From Actinomycetota bacterium (GTDB taxonomy: Bacteria; Actinomycetota; Acidimicrobiia; Acidimicrobiales; JAFATL01), in NCBI GenBank assembly GCA_019243975.1, contig JAFATL010000738.1, positions 1-7,023 of the forward strand: a DNA stretch of 7,023 bases. Direction: 5' to 3'. Position numbers and translations under genes: made by a program. Below are positions 4,864 through 7,023 of this stretch, one piece after another. The notes beneath the pieces are model-generated. The model did no database searches, had not been told where the DNA came from, and saw nothing but the letters and a program-made list of their open reading frames with translations. Positions within the stretch are counted from its first letter, which is position 1, and every line of letters starts with the position of its first letter.

Positions 4864-7023
4864 GTGCGATCACTGGTCAGTCGCGCGTGCGTCACCGGCA
4901 CGCTGATGCTCTTCGTGGTGCTCCAGGCAGTGGCGAGCGCGCCACCGGCGGCGGCGAGGACCGCTCGCACGCACAACACCGATCACGTCGCTGACGCGCC
5001 TGCGCCCGCGGCCACCGCGCCGTCGGCCGACACGCCGACCACCGCCGCACCGGCGGCCGACCCGGCTCCGGCGGCATCGACGCCGACCACCGCGGCACCG
5101 GCGGCCGACACTGCAGCACCGGCGGCCGCGCCGGCCCAGGCCCAGGCCCAAGCCAGCGGTCCGAGCGTGTCGATCAACGACGTGTCGCAGCTCGAGGGCA
5201 ACGGCGGCGGCAACAACCCCTTCGTGTTCACGATCACCCTGTCGCACGCGGTGATGAACCTGAACCAGCAGATCACCGTGCACTACACGACCCAGAACGG
5301 CCCGGCACCGGCCGCCACCCCCAACCAGGACTACACCCCGGTCTCCGGTGACGTGGTCTTCCGCCTGGCCGACGACTCCAAGACGGTCAGCGTCCCCGTG
5401 CGCAAGGACGCCGTCAACGAGCCGACCGAGCACTTCTCGGTCGTCATCACCAGCGCCACCGGTCCCAACGGCGACCTGTTCATCAAGGACGGCACCGGCG
5501 TGGCTGACATCCTCAACGACGACGGGCCCACGCTGAACTTCGACCCGGCGACGGTCGCCAAGCCCGAGGGCAACAGCGGGACCACGCCGTTCCAGTTCAC
5601 GATCAAGGCGTCTGACTCCGACCCCAACTTCGACGTGGTCGTCGACTGGACCACCGTCGACGACAGCGCCACTTCACCGTCGGACTACCAGGCGCAGTCG
5701 GGCCAGCTGGTGTGGCCGCACGGTACCCATGACCTGGTGAAGACCATCACCATCAACGTCGTCGGCGACACGACCAGCGAGCCCGACGAGAACTTCCTGG
5801 TGAAGCTGTCGAACCCGCAGTTCGGCACCATCGGCGACAACGGCACGGCGACGGGCACGATCCAGAACGACGACACGGCCGTGGCGCTGGACGTGGGCGA
5901 CGTCTCGGTGAAGGAGGGCAACTCCGGGACCACCTCGGCCCAGGTCACCGTGAAGTCGCCCAGCTCGGCCACGCTGGCCACGACCGTGCACTGGGCAACC
6001 GCCGACGGCACCGCCGTGGCCCCGTACGACTACGTGCCCGCCAGCGGCGACCTCACGTTCAACCCCGGTGACACCGAGAAGACGATCACCGTGCAGGTCA
6101 AGGGCGACACCTTGCGGGAGCCCGACGAGGGGTTCTTCGTGAACCTCACCGACCCGCAGAACATCGGCATCAACAAGGGCCAGGGCGTCGTCACCATCCA
6201 GAACGACGACACCAGCCCGAGCGGCCAGGTCACCACCGGTCCGGGCAGCCCCGGCGGGCCGCACATCCGCGAGTTCGGCCCCGACGGCAACCCGATCGGG
6301 TGCTGCGGGTTCTTCGCGTCCAACCTGACCGGCGGCGGCGCGTTCGTGGCACGCGGCGAGCTCGACGGCGACGCCAACGACGGCCAGGAGGTCGTGATCG
6401 GCGCCGGCAAGGGTGACGCCCCGTGGGTCGACGTGTACCGGGCCGACGGCACTGCCCTCGCCAGCTTCCTCGCCTACGACCCGAACTTCCGCGGCGGCGT
6501 GCGCGTGGCCGTCGGCAACGTCGAGGCCGACTCGTCGGTCAACGAGATCATCACCGGCGCCGGTCCTGGCGGCGGCCCCCACGTGCGCATCTTCAGCTCG
6601 GGCGGCACGCCGATCGGCGGCTTCATGGCCTACGACCCGCACTTCGTCGGCGGCGTGTACGTCGCCTCCGGCAACGTCGACTCGGCACCGGGCGACGAGA
6701 TCGTCACCGGCACCGGCCCGGGTGGCGGTCCCCACGTGCGTGTGTTCTCCGGCCTCTCCGGCAACCCGCTTGGCGGCGGCTTCTTCGCCTACGACGGTGC
6801 GTTCACAGGCGGCGTCACCGTGGCCGTGGGCAACGTCGACGGCTCCGGCCTGAGCGAGATCGTCACCGGACCCGGTCCGGGCGGCGGGCCCAACGTGCGC
6901 ATCTTCTCCGGCGCGGGCTCACCGGTCGGCGGCTTCCTCGCCTACGACGGCACGTTCCACGGCGGCGTGTTCGTGGCCGCCGGCAACCTCAACGGTGGCG
7001 GGGCCGACGAGATCGTCACCGGC
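4864..7023 (+). CDS. Secreted Calx-beta / FG-GAP-like repeat protein (C terminus outside window)
   Basis: The frame is open for 720 codons from GTG 4864 to the right edge. Residues 1-26 or 1-31 form a signal peptide (Arg2 and Arg7, hydrophobic core 10-23, cleavage likely after ASA or AAA). Residues about 33-98 are an Ala/Pro/Thr-rich linker. Three Calx-beta domains follow (about 99-222, 223-338, 340-449), each ending in an NDD motif, with EGNSGTT, an SDY or YDY motif and a PDE or PTE motif typical of the family. From about 455 there are repeats of 51-54 residues built as E-I-V-T-G-x-GPGGGPHVR-x-F ... GGF-x-AYD ... GGV-x-VA-x-GNVDG, an FG-GAP/VCBS-like propeller pattern. Such proteins are large surface or secreted adhesion or matrix proteins in many bacteria. 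No enzyme domain is seen. Any C-terminal anchor or sorting signal would lie beyond the window. Confidence 0.88.
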   Translation, partial: MRSLVSRACVTGTLMLFVVLQAVASAPPAAARTARTHNTDHVADAPAPAATAPSADTPTTAAPAADPAPAASTPTTAAPAADTAAPAAAPAQAQAQASGPSVSINDVSQLEGNGGGNNPFVFTITLSHAVMNLNQQITVHYTTQNGPAPAATPNQDYTPVSGDVVFRLADDSKTVSVPVRKDAVNEPTEHFSVVITSATGPNGDLFIKDGTGVADILNDDGPTLNFDPATVAKPEGNSGTTPFQFTIKASDSDPNFDVVVDWTTVDDSATSPSDYQAQSGQLVWPHGTHDLVKTITINVVGDTTSEPDENFLVKLSNPQFGTIGDNGTATGTIQNDDTAVALDVGDVSVKEGNSGTTSAQVTVKSPSSATLATTVHWATADGTAVAPYDYVPASGDLTFNPGDTEKTITVQVKGDTLREPDEGFFVNLTDPQNIGINKGQGVVTIQNDDTSPSGQVTTGPGSPGGPHIREFGPDGNPIGCCGFFASNLTGGGAFVARGELDGDANDGQEVVIGAGKGDAPWVDVYRADGTALASFLAYDPNFRGGVRVAVGNVEADSSVNEIITGAGPGGGPHVRIFSSGGTPIGGFMAYDPHFVGGVYVASGNVDSAPGDEIVTGTGPGGGPHVRVFSGLSGNPLGGGFFAYDGAFTGGVTVAVGNVDGSGLSEIVTGPGPGGGPNVRIFSGAGSPVGGFLAYDGTFHGGVFVAAGNLNGGGADEIVTG
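5032..5109 (+). repeat. Two 30-nt direct repeats in the Ala/Pro/Thr linker
   Basis: Positions 5032-5061 and 5080-5109 differ at one base in 30 and are spaced 48 nt (16 codons) apart, in frame. They encode the TPTTAAPAAD unit twice. The linker then continues as AAPAAAPAQAQAQA. This looks like in-frame tandem expansion of a flexible linker between signal peptide and first Calx-beta domain. Confidence 0.8.
6226..7023 (+). repeat. Propeller-type protein repeats (five full, sixth begins)
   Basis: In-frame units begin at 6226, 6388, 6544, 6697, 6856 and 7009, giving 54, 52, 51, 53 and 51 codons for the five full copies. Units 3 to 5 are close in sequence (GPGGGP, then HVR or NVR); units 1 and 2 are more divergent, unit 2 having KGDAPWVDV in place of GPGGGPHVR. 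The sixth is cut by the window edge. Confidence 0.85.

Noticed and set aside
3134..4873. A 579-codon open frame on the minus strand across NIL, LmeA-like and unknown genes
   Set aside because: It crosses four plausible plus-strand genes and is Arg/Pro/His-rich without domains; this is expected for GC-rich DNA.
4864..5160. The Ala/Pro/Thr-rich region as a separate repeat element or mobile sequence
   Set aside because: The repeats are in frame within one open reading frame and form a normal linker between signal peptide and first Calx-beta domain.
5674..6735. A 353-codon minus-strand open frame under the Calx-beta/propeller gene
   Set aside because: Repetitive Asp/Val/Gly/His/Ala composition is the antisense image of the propeller repeats.

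Overview
The window looks like chromosomal DNA of a high-GC actinobacterium, perhaps of the Acidimicrobiia. The base composition is GC-rich, six of the eight complete or 5'-complete genes start with GTG, and a DUF2993 (LmeA-like) envelope protein and small actinobacterial-type unknown proteins are present. The lineage is inferred from gene content, not from a marker gene. No tRNA, rRNA, CRISPR array, insertion sequence or phage gene is visible.

Left part, minus strand (1-1597): a branched-chain amino acid type ABC importer. A lipoprotein substrate-binding protein (293-1597) is transcribed leftward from a recognisable promoter at about 1628-1655. It is followed by a perfect 12-bp hairpin with a UUCG loop (241-268) and then by the N-terminal part of a LivH-type permease that runs off the left edge. 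The hairpin sits where such operons often lower expression of the membrane subunits relative to the binding protein.

A compact 64-bp divergent spacer (1598-1661) separates this from a plus-strand gene train that fills the rest of the window: an AlaX-type tRNA-editing protein, LarE (sacrificial sulfur transferase), a stand-alone NIL-domain protein, an LmeA/DUF2993-like anchored protein, two small proteins of unknown function, and a large secreted protein. Gaps are 8-nt overlap, 7, 9, about 61 (probably less, see entry), 10 and 24 nt, so the cluster can be read as one operon, although nothing proves co-transcription to the end.

Right part (4864 to the edge): the largest gene, still open at the window end after 720 codons. 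It encodes a signal peptide, an Ala/Pro/Thr-rich linker, three Calx-beta domains and at least five FG-GAP/propeller-like repeats of 51-54 residues.

The most interesting points are the AlaX-LarE-NIL combination (editing plus sulfur chemistry without other lar genes in view), two genes whose reading frames extend upstream of any good ATG/GTG/TTG start (livH and the unknown protein at 4116-4499), the Ser/Thr/Gly tail of the binding protein, and the open-ended Calx-beta/propeller protein with a Cys-Cys pair in its first repeat. I see no clearly new defence or mobile system.
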